From an uncultured Oscillospiraceae bacterium (lineage in GTDB: Bacteria > Bacillota > Clostridia > Oscillospirales > Acutalibacteraceae), in contig CABUKB010000021.1 in NCBI GenBank assembly GCA_902492045.1, forward strand, positions 1 to 16,493: a stretch of DNA of 16,493 nt. The letters are read 5' to 3'. This document shows positions 7,186-14,192 of the stretch, one piece after another. The notes beneath the pieces are model-generated. The model was not told the DNA's origin and searched no databases. It saw only the letters and a list, made by a program, of their open reading frames with translations. Every line of letters begins with the position of its first letter. Positions within the stretch are counted from its first letter, which is position 1. Both the position numbers and the translations under genes were made by a program.

Positions 7186-7446
7186 TCAGTCGCTCACAAA
7201 GGGCATGAGCGCGATCTGGCGGGCGCGTTTAATCGCCACGGTCAGTTCCCGCTGATGACGGGCGCAGGTGCCGGTGACGCGGCGGGGCAGGATCTTGGCC
7301 CGCTCAGACACAAAACGGCGCAGACGGGCGACATCTTTATAGTCAATGGTGTCGATCCGGTCCACACAGAAGCTGCACACTTTGCGGCGGCCTTTGCGTC
7401 CCCGGGGACGCTCGGGACGCTCGGGTCTTTCCGGTCTGTCAGCCAT
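7186..7446 (-). CDS. rpsR: 30S ribosomal protein S18
   Basis: 86 residues, the usual length. The core IDTIDYKDVARLRRFVSERAKILPRRVTGTCARHQREL is characteristic of S18 (seen here from about residue 32 on). S18 binds the platform of the 30S subunit together with S6. This copy has CSFC (about 24-27) and CARH (about 61-64), i.e. Cys and His residues placed as in zinc-binding (C+) forms of S18. The N-terminus has a short repeat PERPERPERPRGRKGRRK, a basic tail somewhat longer than in many relatives. AAAGGAGG lies 9 nt before the ATG. Last gene of the operon, 83 nt after ssb. Confidence 0.97.
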   Translation of the reverse strand: MADRPERPERPERPRGRKGRRKVCSFCVDRIDTIDYKDVARLRRFVSERAKILPRRVTGTCARHQRELTVAIKRARQIALMPFVSD

Positions 7447-7529
7447 AACGGATGGCCTCCTTTACTCCAAAATGACGCCGCATCTCCGCCGGGCGGAGGC
7501 GGCCGAAACAATCCGGGTTTGCCCTCCGG

Positions 7530-7979
7530 TCAGAAGGGCAGGTCGTCGTCTCCCACGATCTCCTCGAAATCCCCCGCGCCCGTGTTCTGGAAGGCCGGGG
7601 TCCCCTCGTTGTAGGCCGGGACCTGGGATTCGTACCGTGGGCCGGTCGAGGTATTGTCGCGCTTGGGTTCGGCAAAGAACACATTGTCGGCCACCACGTC
7701 GAAGGACGTGCGCTTGTTGCCGTCCCGGTCGGTGTACTGGCTGGTTTGAATCGAGCCCTGCACCGCCACGAGCTGTCCCTTATGGAAATAGCGGCTGACA
7801 AACTCGGCCGTGCTCCGCCAGGTGACGATATTGATAAAATCGGTCTGTTTTTCCTGTCCCTTGGGCTGGTAGGTGCGGTCCACCGCAATGCGGAAGCTGC
7901 ACACCGGAACCTGGGACGGGGTGTGGCGCAGCTCGGGATCCGCGACAAGGCGGCCCATCAAGCATACACTGTTGAGCAT
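7530..7979 (-). CDS. ssb: Single-stranded DNA-binding protein
   Basis: 149 residues. The OB-fold is seen at about 1-105: LNSVCLMGRLVADPELR, then VCSFRIAVDR, the F-I-N-I-V-T-W-R strand, GQLVAVQGSIQTSQYTDRDG and TSFDVVADNVFF. A flexible Gly/Pro/Asn/Thr-containing linker follows, and the protein ends in Asp-Asp-Asp-Leu-Pro-Phe, the acidic tip that recruits repair and replication partners. It coats single-stranded DNA during replication, repair and recombination, as a tetramer in this family. AAGGAGGG lies 8 nt before the ATG, and only 12 nt separate it from rpsF. Confidence 0.97.
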   Translation of the reverse strand: MLNSVCLMGRLVADPELRHTPSQVPVCSFRIAVDRTYQPKGQEKQTDFINIVTWRSTAEFVSRYFHKGQLVAVQGSIQTSQYTDRDGNKRTSFDVVADNVFFAEPKRDNTSTGPRYESQVPAYNEGTPAFQNTGAGDFEEIVGDDDLPF

Positions 7980-7991
7980 GTCACACCCTCC

Positions 7992-8288
7992 TTACTTGTC
8001 CTTGCGGACGATCAGGGAGCGAAGAACACCGTCGGTGATCTTGCTCACGCGGTCCAGCTCGGCGGGGAATTCGGGCGTGCTGACGAAGTTGTACAGCACA
8101 TAGAATCCCTCCGGCTCATCGTTGATGGGATACGCCAGGCGGCGTTTGCCCCACTCGTCGATGTCGCCGAGCTCGGCGCTGCCGTCGATGAGGGTTTTGA
8201 ATTTCTCCTCCAGCGCGGCGACGCCTTCCTCCCCGAGGGTCATCGAAAAGATGAAGACCGCCTCGTAGGAACCTTTTACAATGGGCAT
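7992..8288 (-). CDS. rpsF: 30S ribosomal protein S6
   Basis: 98 residues, normal length. YEAVFIFSMTLGEEGVAALEEKFKTLI is the first strand and helix of S6, followed by DEWGKRRLAYPINDEPEGFYVLYNF, the most conserved stretch. S6 pairs with S18 on the 30S platform. The frame stays open 44 codons further upstream, but I chose the ATG at 8288 because AGGAGGTG lies 6 nt before it and the family starts here; the upstream part lies in the leader behind the promoter and reads like non-coding sequence. First gene of the rpsF-ssb-rpsR operon. Confidence 0.96.
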   Translation of the reverse strand: MPIVKGSYEAVFIFSMTLGEEGVAALEEKFKTLIDGSAELGDIDEWGKRRLAYPINDEPEGFYVLYNFVSTPEFPAELDRVSKITDGVLRSLIVRKDK

Positions 8289-8299
8289 AGGTTGCACCT

Positions 8300-8385
8300 C
8301 CTCATGGTCTGATGGCCCCGCTTCGGTGAACGGGGCAAGGATGACGGCTCTCCTTGGCGGGACGGACCCGTCCGGCCAAAGATGC
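8300..8385 (-). promoter_or_regulatory. Structured rpsF leader, possible S6:S18 autoregulatory element
   Basis: Between promoter and rpsF start, the minus-strand leader can form a hairpin CCCCG/CGGGG whose 10-nt loop (TTCACCGAAG) holds CCG, plus an upstream GGACGGG/CCCGTCC-type pairing. Known rpsF leaders in many bacteria bind the S6:S18 complex through a hairpin with an unpaired CCG. Match judged by eye only. Confidence 0.4.
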
Positions 8386-8391
8386 TCCAAT

Positions 8392-8420
8392 AGTATACCA
8401 GCCTTGGGCCGCCGCGTCAA
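8392..8420 (-). promoter_or_regulatory. Promoter of the rpsF-ssb-rpsR operon
   Basis: Minus strand: -35 TTGACG (8415-8420), exactly 17 nt, -10 TATACT (8392-8397). Both boxes differ from consensus at one position. Leader of about 95 nt before rpsF. Confidence 0.85.
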
Positions 8421-8482
8421 GGGTTTGAGGGGATTTTCCGATCAAAACCCGCTTGACAAGGGCTTTCGGGGCCAAAATAGCC

Positions 8483-8511
8483 TTTACATCCAGGGGCGGA
8501 GCCGCTATAAT
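8483..8511 (+). promoter_or_regulatory. Promoter of prfB
   Basis: -35 TTTACA (8483-8488), exactly 17 nt, -10 TATAAT (8506-8511). It is divergent from the rpsF promoter, with the two -35 boxes 62 nt apart. A TTGACA at 8453-8458 lacks a good -10 partner. Confidence 0.83.
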
Positions 8512-8559
8512 AAAAAGGCTAAGGATGCGAGACCGAACGAAGGGAAGGCGCGGGTAAAG

Positions 8560-9687
8560 ATGCTACAGTTTGAGGAATTGCGGCAGAGGCTGGAGGGCCT
8601 GTATCCCCAAATCGAGGATTTGGCCGGGGCCATCGGCCTGCCCCAGATGAAGCGGGAGGCGGAGGAACTGGACATGAAGGCCGCCGCCGACGGGTTCTGG
8701 GACGATATGGAAGCCGCGCAGAAAGTTACCCAGCGCGCCGCCCAGCTCAAGGACGGGATCGAACGGTATGAAAAGCTGGTGCAGGACTATCACGACACCC
8801 TGACCCTGATCGGGCTGGCCGACGAGGAGGGGGATCTCTCCCTGCTGGAGGAATGCACCGCCGGGGTGGATCACGTGGAATCCGGCCTGGATGAACAACG
8901 GCTCGCCACCCTGCTGACCGGGGAATACGATGCCCGCAACGCCATCCTCACCTTCCACGCGGGGGCGGGCGGCACCGAGGCCCAGGACTGGGCCGAGATG
9001 CTCTACCGGATGTACACCCATTGGACTGAACGGCATGGCTTTCGCTATAAAATCCTGGATTATCTCGACGGGGACGAGGCGGGCCTCAAGAGCGCCAGCA
9101 TCCAGATCGACGGGCAGAACGCCTATGGATTCCTCAAAGGGGAGGCCGGGGTTCACCGGCTGGTGCGCATTTCGCCCTTCGACGCCTCCGGGCGGCGGCA
9201 CACGTCTTTTGCGGCGGTGGAGGTTTTGCCCGAACTGGACGACAGCATTCAGGTGGAGATCCGGCCGGAAGATATCAAGATGGATGTGTTCCGGTCCAGC
9301 GGCGCGGGCGGCCAGCATATCAACAAGACCTCATCCGCCGTCCGCCTGACCCATATCCCCACCGGGATTGTGGTCTCCTGCCAGACCGAACGCAGCCAGT
9401 TCCAGAACCGGGACACGGCGATGAATATGCTCAAGGCCAAGCTGCTGGAAATCAAGGAGCGGGAACACCTCGACCGGATCGAGGATATCAAAGGCAGCCA
9501 GGCCCAGATCGCCTGGGGCAGCCAGATCCGCTCCTATGTGTTCATGCCTTACACCCTGGCGAAGGATCACCGGACCGGGTATGAGATGGGCAATATCGGC
9601 GCCGTGATGGATGGGGATATCGACGGGTTTATCAACGCCTATCTCAAAGCCGCGGCGAATGGGACTTTGGGGACCCCCGAAGAGTAG
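8560..9687 (+). CDS. prfB: Peptide chain release factor 2
   Basis: 375 residues. RF2 recognises UGA and UAA stop codons in the ribosomal A site and triggers release of the finished peptide. The stop-codon reading tripeptide Ser-Pro-Phe (residues 205-207) marks it as RF2, not RF1, which has PxT. The catalytic Gly-Gly-Gln is at 250-252 in SSGAGGQHINKTSSAVR. Both positions equal the E. coli numbering. The N-terminal helical domain (1 to about 110) includes ADGFWDD, typical of RF2. The frame is continuous from the ATG: the usual in-frame UGA and CUUUGA slippery site near codon 25 are absent, so there is no frameshift autoregulation here. AGGGAAGG lies 11 nt before the ATG; the frame is open further upstream, but that part overlaps both promoters. 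The last codons lie inside a repeat, giving an end GTLGTPEE. Confidence 0.97.
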   Translation: MLQFEELRQRLEGLYPQIEDLAGAIGLPQMKREAEELDMKAAADGFWDDMEAAQKVTQRAAQLKDGIERYEKLVQDYHDTLTLIGLADEEGDLSLLEECTAGVDHVESGLDEQRLATLLTGEYDARNAILTFHAGAGGTEAQDWAEMLYRMYTHWTERHGFRYKILDYLDGDEAGLKSASIQIDGQNAYGFLKGEAGVHRLVRISPFDASGRRHTSFAAVEVLPELDDSIQVEIRPEDIKMDVFRSSGAGGQHINKTSSAVRLTHIPTGIVVSCQTERSQFQNRDTAMNMLKAKLLEIKEREHLDRIEDIKGSQAQIAWGSQIRSYVFMPYTLAKDHRTGYEMGNIGAVMDGDIDGFINAYLKAAANGTLGTPEE

Positions 9688-9931
9688 ATTATTGCGGGAC
9701 GTTTCCTGGGGTCCCCCGAAAAGGCCGAACGGCCTTTTCCCTGCCTTTGCGTGAACCGGTGGGGACCCCCCGAAGAGTAACGTATATAAGGGACGCTCCC
9801 TGGGGTCCCCTGAAAAGGCCGAACGGCCTTTTCCCTGCCTTTGCGTGAACCGGTGGGGACCCCCGAAGAGTAAAATGTTGCGGGACGCTCCCTGGGGTCC
9901 CCCGAAAAGGCCGGACGGCCTTTTCTCTGCC
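9669..9931. repeat. Three tandem copies of a palindromic repeat of 92-94 bp
   Basis: Copies start at 9669, 9761 and 9855 with GGGGACCCCC(C)GAAGAGTA. Each continues through a short variable part, then CTGGGGTCCCC, a perfect hairpin AAAAGGCCG/CGGCCTTTT (one mismatch in copy 3) and TGCCTTT. Copies 1 and 2 also share the GCGTGAACCGGT end; copy 3 diverges after about 9931. GGGGACCCC and GGGGTCCCC are themselves an inverted pair in every copy. The hairpin with its T4 end looks like an intrinsic terminator and probably ends the prfB transcript. Copy 1 begins inside the prfB coding region and supplies its stop codon. Confidence 0.88.
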
Positions 9932-10025
9932 TTTTTGGAAAAGGCGGCGTTCCTGCCGCGTCCGGCCGGGGATCGGGCCAATCGGGGTCTCAATCGGCGT
10001 GAATCGGATTTTTTGCGAATAAATG

Positions 10026-10054
10026 TTGTATTTGTTTCTCATATGTGTTATACT
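10026..10054 (+). promoter_or_regulatory. Promoter of the 79-residue protein gene
   Basis: -35 TTGTAT (10026-10031), exactly 17 nt, -10 TATACT (10049-10054), in a short AT-rich window. Leader about 70 nt. Confidence 0.75.
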
Positions 10055-10127
10055 CTTCTCAGAATCCCCCGGCACAGGATGTGCGGCGAGAAACGATGAA
10101 AAAAGATTAGATTGAGAAGGATCGGTT

Positions 10128-10367
10128 ATGAAGCAGAAGGAGACTCCATCCACGGTACAGCCGGGCGTTCAAGCGGACGAGTACGGCATGCTGAACTCGA
10201 TTGCCAGACATTTCCACGTCTCGCTGAACGATCTCGATGTGGAACGGCAAATCCGGCCATGCGATTTATCGTCGGACGAACGGGACTTTTTGAACCTCTA
10301 CAGACAGTTGAGCGGCACCGACAAGGAAAAGATCAAATCCTATATCGACGGGTTACAGGTCGAGTGA
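10128..10367 (+). CDS. Small hypothetical protein, 79 residues
   Basis: I do not recognise the family. The protein is acidic, without signal peptide or membrane segment, so it is probably cytoplasmic. The C-terminal half (SSDERDFLNLYRQLSGTDKEKIKSYIDGL) predicts two helices and resembles the tail that follows the helix-turn-helix in XRE-type regulators, where phrases such as LLxxYRxLSxxDKxxIxxYIxxL occur. No helix-turn-helix is visible in the first half (ADEYGMLNSIARHFHVSLNDLDV might be one helix pair, weak). It could be a small regulator or partner of one. AGAAGGA lies 7 nt before the ATG, and it has its own promoter and terminator, which supports a real gene. Confidence 0.72.
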   Translation: MKQKETPSTVQPGVQADEYGMLNSIARHFHVSLNDLDVERQIRPCDLSSDERDFLNLYRQLSGTDKEKIKSYIDGLQVE

Positions 10368-10459
10368 GAACACGGGGGCGGCGGGTTCCTCCGGCGCCCC
10401 TCCCTTTTCCGAGGACTGCCGGACTGCCGCGCGGCCGATCCGCCTTTTTCGGATGATCC

Positions 10460-10491
10460 AAAACAGCCTTCCGATCTCGGAAGGCTGTTTT
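10460..10491. terminator. Bidirectional terminator between convergent genes
   Basis: Perfect 15-bp stem, AAAACAGCCTTCCGA (10460-10474) and its reverse complement (10477-10491), loop of 2 nt. T runs flank it on both strands. It closes the small plus-strand gene and the minus-strand ABC transporter operon. A weaker hairpin GGGGCG/CGCCCC followed by TCCCTTTTCC at about 10376-10411 may be an additional plus-strand stop. Confidence 0.9.
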
Positions 10492-10528
10492 CGTTTGCTT
10501 TCGGGATGGACGGCCGTTACTCCCGGGC

Positions 10529-12373
10529 CTACGCGTAGTACTGCGCCTGTGCGTTCCAGAGTTCCTGGTATTTCCCCTCCGTGTCCTGCAGCAGGCTGTC
10601 GTGACGGCCCTGCTGGACCAGTTCACCCCGATCCATTACGAGGATCCGGTCACAGAAACGGCAGGAGGACAGCCGGTGGGAAATAAAGACCACGGTCTTC
10701 TGGCCGGCAATCTCCTGGAAATGCGTATAGATCTCCTCTTCCGCTATCGGATCCAGGGCGGCGGTCGGCTCGTCCAGAACGACAAAGGGGGCGTCTTTGT
10801 AAAGGGCTCTGGCCAGCGCGATTTTCTGGGCCTCCCCGCCCGAGATTTCCACCCCGTTTTCCTCAAAGTCCTTGTATAGATAGGTCTCAATGCCGTCGGG
10901 CATGGCGGCAAGCCTTTCATGGAAGCCGGCCTTTGCCAGACAGTCCTCCACCCGGCCCGGCTCATACTGCGAAGCGACGGCGACATTCTGCGCGAGAGAG
11001 AAGGAAAACAACTGGAAATCCTGAAAAACCACCGACAACAGCTGTTGATATTCCGCGCGGCTGTATTGCCGGATGTCCACGCCGTTGAGCCGGATTTCCC
11101 CCTCGGTGGGGTCGTAAAGGCGGCATAACAGTTTGATCAGGGTGGTCTTTCCACTGCCGTTTTCCCCGACAATCGAGATCCGTTTGTCGGCCCCCAGCCG
11201 GAGGTTGATGTGCCTGAGAACCTCCACATCGCTGCCCGGGTAATGAAAGGACACGTTATGAAACTCGATTTCGGGGGGACGATTTCCGGCGGGAATCGGG
11301 GTCCCCTCGTCCATGCCCGCCGGAATCGACATGAACTCGAAATAGACGTTCATGGCCTCGTTGTTGGTACGGAGCCTGGAAAGTTCCCCCATGAAGCCGG
11401 TGAACCCGTTTGTAAATTCGCTGATACTGCTGACATACTGGAGAATCATGCCCACGCCGAACAATCCGGCCAGGGCTTTCAGCCCGACAAAGAGATAGAT
11501 CAGGGTGCTGATGACCACGGCGGACACCGACGTTATGGTGGAAAACCGGATTTGGTTGCGGGAAAGGCGGTTGGCCACCGACCGGAAATCGGTGAACAGA
11601 CGGCCGGTTTCGCTTGCGATTAACGCCTCCTGATGATAAATCCGGATATCCTTCCCCGCGTGATAGGTGGAGATATAGTTTCCCATATAATACCCGAAAA
11701 CGCGGTTAAAGGGGATCATGCCGTTCATGATGGTGTACATTTTCCTGGTCACGGCCGCGTTCGCGTACATATTGACCCACACGTTGGCGAAAATGAAGGC
11801 GATCAGCAGCACAGAGGCCCACGGGGACAGCACAAAGGCGAGCAGCCCCGACGTCTCGGGATACAGCCCGGGGAGAAACAGCGTAAACGTCAAGGAGACC
11901 GCAAACAGGATCGCGGCAGCGTGTTTGATCAGGGCCGGAAAGGAACTCAGCAGCCGCCAGATGCCGCTTCCGTCCAGGTTTTTCAGTTCCTGAATTTTCT
12001 GGCGCAGCATATGGGTGCCGGCATCCTCCACGTCCGCATAGTCCAGCTCGGCGATTTTCATGCTCAGGCGCATGTCGTATCGTGAGCCGAACTGAGACTG
12101 CAGCCAATTGACGATGTGGTTTAACCCGTAGGCGATCAGCAGAACCAGAACGTTGAGCGATACGGTGACGGCGGCGAGCACCAGCAGGGATTCCAGGGAT
12201 TGTCCCGCCGAAATGCCATTTACGATCCGCGCCGACATATAGATGTTGATAAAGGGAGAGAGGGCCTGGAAAAGGCTGCGGATGATCAAAAAGGTCAGCA
12301 GCATCGGCCGGATCCGGTGGATTTCCATCAGCCCTTTTCGGATCAGCCGCAGATCCCGGCATAACGATTTCAC
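10529..12373 (-). CDS. ABC half-transporter, permease fused to ATPase (exporter type)
   Basis: 614 residues. Residues 1 to about 330 are a six-helix exporter-type membrane domain (segments at about 22-45, 62-85, 150-180, 185-205, 275-295, 300-320). The nucleotide-binding domain, about 370-600, has Walker A GENGSGKTTLIKLL, the Q-loop VVFQDFQLF, the signature ISGGEAQKIALARAL, Walker B FVVLDEPTAALDP and the switch histidine in VFISHRLSS; all catalytic residues are present. Start is GTG at 12373; the preceding gene's stop overlaps it in GTGA, a sign of translational coupling. It most likely pairs with the neighbouring half-transporter as a heterodimer. The substrate is unknown; no C39 peptidase domain is present, so a bacteriocin-processing role is not indicated. 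A drug, lipid or peptide exporter is possible. Confidence 0.92.
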   Translation of the reverse strand: MKSLCRDLRLIRKGLMEIHRIRPMLLTFLIIRSLFQALSPFINIYMSARIVNGISAGQSLESLLVLAAVTVSLNVLVLLIAYGLNHIVNWLQSQFGSRYDMRLSMKIAELDYADVEDAGTHMLRQKIQELKNLDGSGIWRLLSSFPALIKHAAAILFAVSLTFTLFLPGLYPETSGLLAFVLSPWASVLLIAFIFANVWVNMYANAAVTRKMYTIMNGMIPFNRVFGYYMGNYISTYHAGKDIRIYHQEALIASETGRLFTDFRSVANRLSRNQIRFSTITSVSAVVISTLIYLFVGLKALAGLFGVGMILQYVSSISEFTNGFTGFMGELSRLRTNNEAMNVYFEFMSIPAGMDEGTPIPAGNRPPEIEFHNVSFHYPGSDVEVLRHINLRLGADKRISIVGENGSGKTTLIKLLCRLYDPTEGEIRLNGVDIRQYSRAEYQQLLSVVFQDFQLFSFSLAQNVAVASQYEPGRVEDCLAKAGFHERLAAMPDGIETYLYKDFEENGVEISGGEAQKIALARALYKDAPFVVLDEPTAALDPIAEEEIYTHFQEIAGQKTVVFISHRLSSCRFCDRILVMDRGELVQQGRHDSLLQDTEGKYQELWNAQAQYYA

Positions 12374-13653
12374 TCCGCCACCTCCTCCTGATAATACTGG
12401 CTCTGCACGCGGAACAAGTCCGCGTATTTTCCGCCCGCGCGCATCAGCGCATCGTGGGACCCCTCTTCCACGATTTCCCCGTGTTCCATGAACAGAATCC
12501 GGTCACAGAAACGGGTGCTGGACAGGCGGTGAGAGATAAATACCGACGTGGATTCTTTGGTCAGCTCATTGTATTTTTGATACATCTCGTGTTCGGCGAT
12601 GGGATCCAGCGCGGCGGTCGGTTCATCCAGGATCATGACAGGGCCGTTTTGGTACAGGGCCCTGGCCAGCGCGAGCTTTTGTCTCTCTCCGCCGGACAGA
12701 TCCACGGCGCCGTCCACAATGCTTTTGAGCAATAGGGTGTCCTCTTTTTCCGGCAGGCTCTGCACCTTTTCATATAGACCGGAGAGCTTCAGCACCTCGC
12801 CGATCTTCTCCCGGTCGATGTCCCGGGTCTCTTTCAACGCGATGTTTTGGGCGATGGACACCGGCATAAACAGGATATCCTGGAAAATGACGGAGAACAT
12901 GGCGTAATACTCGTCTATTCCATAGTCCCGTATGGGGTGGCCGGCCACCGTGATCTCTCCCTCGGTGGGCCGATACAGGCCGCACAACAGCTTGACAAGG
13001 GTGGTCTTTCCGGCCCCGTTTAGCCCCACCACGGCGATTTTTTCCCCGGGCCTGATGGTCAGGTTTATCCCCTTCAACGTGTTTTCACTGTTTCCGGGAT
13101 AGCGATAGCCGACATTCTGCAAGACGATCTCCGGCGCCTGTTCCGGTACCGGTACGCCGGGGCCGTGATGAAATTCGTCCTTCCAATCGAGGAATTCCCG
13201 CAGATCGCAGAAATCCAGGCTGGTCGCATACAGGGTGTTGTAGGACTGGAATATGCCCACCAGCCAGTTGGAATACTGCGTAATCAAGCCGAAATACAAC
13301 ACAAAATCCGCGACGGACAGGGCGCCGGAGACGGCCTGGTATATCAGCACCAGGTACGCGATGCCATCCCGGACAAGGGTGATCGCCGCCGAACAGAGAT
13401 CCACGGCCATCCCGTATTGTTCGCTTTTTTTCCACCAGATTTTCCGCTCGGCAAAGAACCGTTCAAAGAGCTGACGGAACCAGGAGGCCATGGAATAAAG
13501 CCGGACATCTTTGGCGGCCTGGAAGTCGCTGGCCTTTGTCTGGAGATAGGTCATTTTCCGGTCGGCCGGAACCCAGTGGCCTTTATGTTTATGCAGCCAG
13601 ACCGTATTCCGGCGGTTGACCGCGTAATTGGCCAGCGTTAAAACCAAAAGCAA
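12370..13653 (-). CDS. ABC half-transporter, C-terminal part (second half of a frameshifted gene)
   Basis: The 427-residue frame carries the last membrane helices and a full nucleotide-binding domain: Walker A GLNGAGKTTLVKLL, Q-loop VIFQDILFM, signature LSGGERQKLALARAL, Walker B VMILDEPTAALDP, switch histidine VFISHRLSS. Its first residues (LVLTLANYAVNRRN) continue the membrane domain of the fragment at 13589-14173; there is no ribosome binding site for a separate start. Deleting one T from the T4 run at 13646-13649 (minus strand) gives VALVLTLANYAVN and a single protein of about 600 residues, the usual size. Either a real frameshift mutation or a homopolymer sequencing error. Ends in the GTGA overlap with the next transporter gene. 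Confidence 0.85.
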   Translation of the reverse strand: MLLVLTLANYAVNRRNTVWLHKHKGHWVPADRKMTYLQTKASDFQAAKDVRLYSMASWFRQLFERFFAERKIWWKKSEQYGMAVDLCSAAITLVRDGIAYLVLIYQAVSGALSVADFVLYFGLITQYSNWLVGIFQSYNTLYATSLDFCDLREFLDWKDEFHHGPGVPVPEQAPEIVLQNVGYRYPGNSENTLKGINLTIRPGEKIAVVGLNGAGKTTLVKLLCGLYRPTEGEITVAGHPIRDYGIDEYYAMFSVIFQDILFMPVSIAQNIALKETRDIDREKIGEVLKLSGLYEKVQSLPEKEDTLLLKSIVDGAVDLSGGERQKLALARALYQNGPVMILDEPTAALDPIAEHEMYQKYNELTKESTSVFISHRLSSTRFCDRILFMEHGEIVEEGSHDALMRAGGKYADLFRVQSQYYQEEVAE

Positions 13654-14173
13654 CGATCCAGGGGCTGAAGGCCATGAGCAGAACCGAATAGGTCACAAGG
13701 CCGATCAGATTGGACGCTATATTCACGAGCTGGGTAAAAAACTGTTGGGTTCCACTGTTGTTGTTATACAGGGAATTGAACGCCTTTTGCATTTTGGTCT
13801 GACCGGCCGGGCTTTCGATATTCTCATAGTCCATCGTCATGATCTTGCGGCAGCAGATTTGGATATAGGCAAAACGGTTTTGATAGGAACGCCATTCGAT
13901 TTTGGCGCTGGTCACGTTTTGCAGCGCATGGAGGAGGAGAATCGCCAGGGAGAGCAGCAGCAGAATGCCGACCAGCACCCCCGCTTCGGCCTTTTGCGTG
14001 ACCAGATCGACGACGGTTTTGGACAAAACCGTCGTCAGCAAAGGAAGCAGCACGAGGACCGGCGCCTGCAAAACCGTCACCAGCAGCAGGGTTTTGTCGA
14101 TTTCCCAGCTTTTGCGGAGAATAAAACCGATGTTATTCCTCAGGGAATACGGCGGTTTGGTCTTTTTCTTCAT
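13589..14173 (-). CDS. ABC half-transporter, N-terminal membrane part (first half of a frameshifted gene)
   Basis: 194-residue frame of which about 174 residues are genuine: a basic cytoplasmic start (KKKTKPPYSLRNNIGF), then hydrophobic helices at about 28-55, 65-88 and 150-174, and the loop MDYENIESPAGQTKMQKAF between them, as in exporter-type ABC membrane domains. After SPWIVA the frame runs into unrelated sequence (FGFNAGQLRGQPPEYGLAA), while the proper continuation is found one frame over in the 12370-13653 frame. AAAGGGCGG stands 7 nt before the ATG. It begins 19 nt after the bactofilin-like gene. Unless the frameshift is an error or is bypassed, the transporter would lack one ATPase and the heterodimer would be non-functional. 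Confidence 0.8.
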   Translation of the reverse strand: MKKKTKPPYSLRNNIGFILRKSWEIDKTLLLVTVLQAPVLVLLPLLTTVLSKTVVDLVTQKAEAGVLVGILLLLSLAILLLHALQNVTSAKIEWRSYQNRFAYIQICCRKIMTMDYENIESPAGQTKMQKAFNSLYNNNSGTQQFFTQLVNIASNLIGLVTYSVLLMAFSPWIVAFGFNAGQLRGQPPEYGLAA

Positions 14174-14192
14174 AGGATAGCCGCCCTTTCTC

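Noticed and set aside
6811..7614. 267-residue plus-strand frame
   Set aside because: Low-complexity Gly/Pro/Arg translation in GC-rich DNA that runs antisense through rpsR and its terminator.
8289..8420. N-terminal extension of rpsF
   Set aside because: It would begin inside the -35 box of the rpsF promoter; AGGAGGTG and family length point to the ATG at 8288.
8281..8559. N-terminal extension of prfB
   Set aside because: It would overlap the rpsF start and both promoters and adds 93 residues not found in RF2.
9669..9931. CRISPR array
   Set aside because: Units of 92-94 bp follow each other directly, the variable part is only about a dozen bases, and each unit contains long palindromes; this is not a repeat-spacer pattern.
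9331..9993. Minus-strand protein with LLFGGP repeats
   Set aside because: The repetition comes from the DNA repeat array; the frame runs antisense into prfB and has no ribosome binding site.
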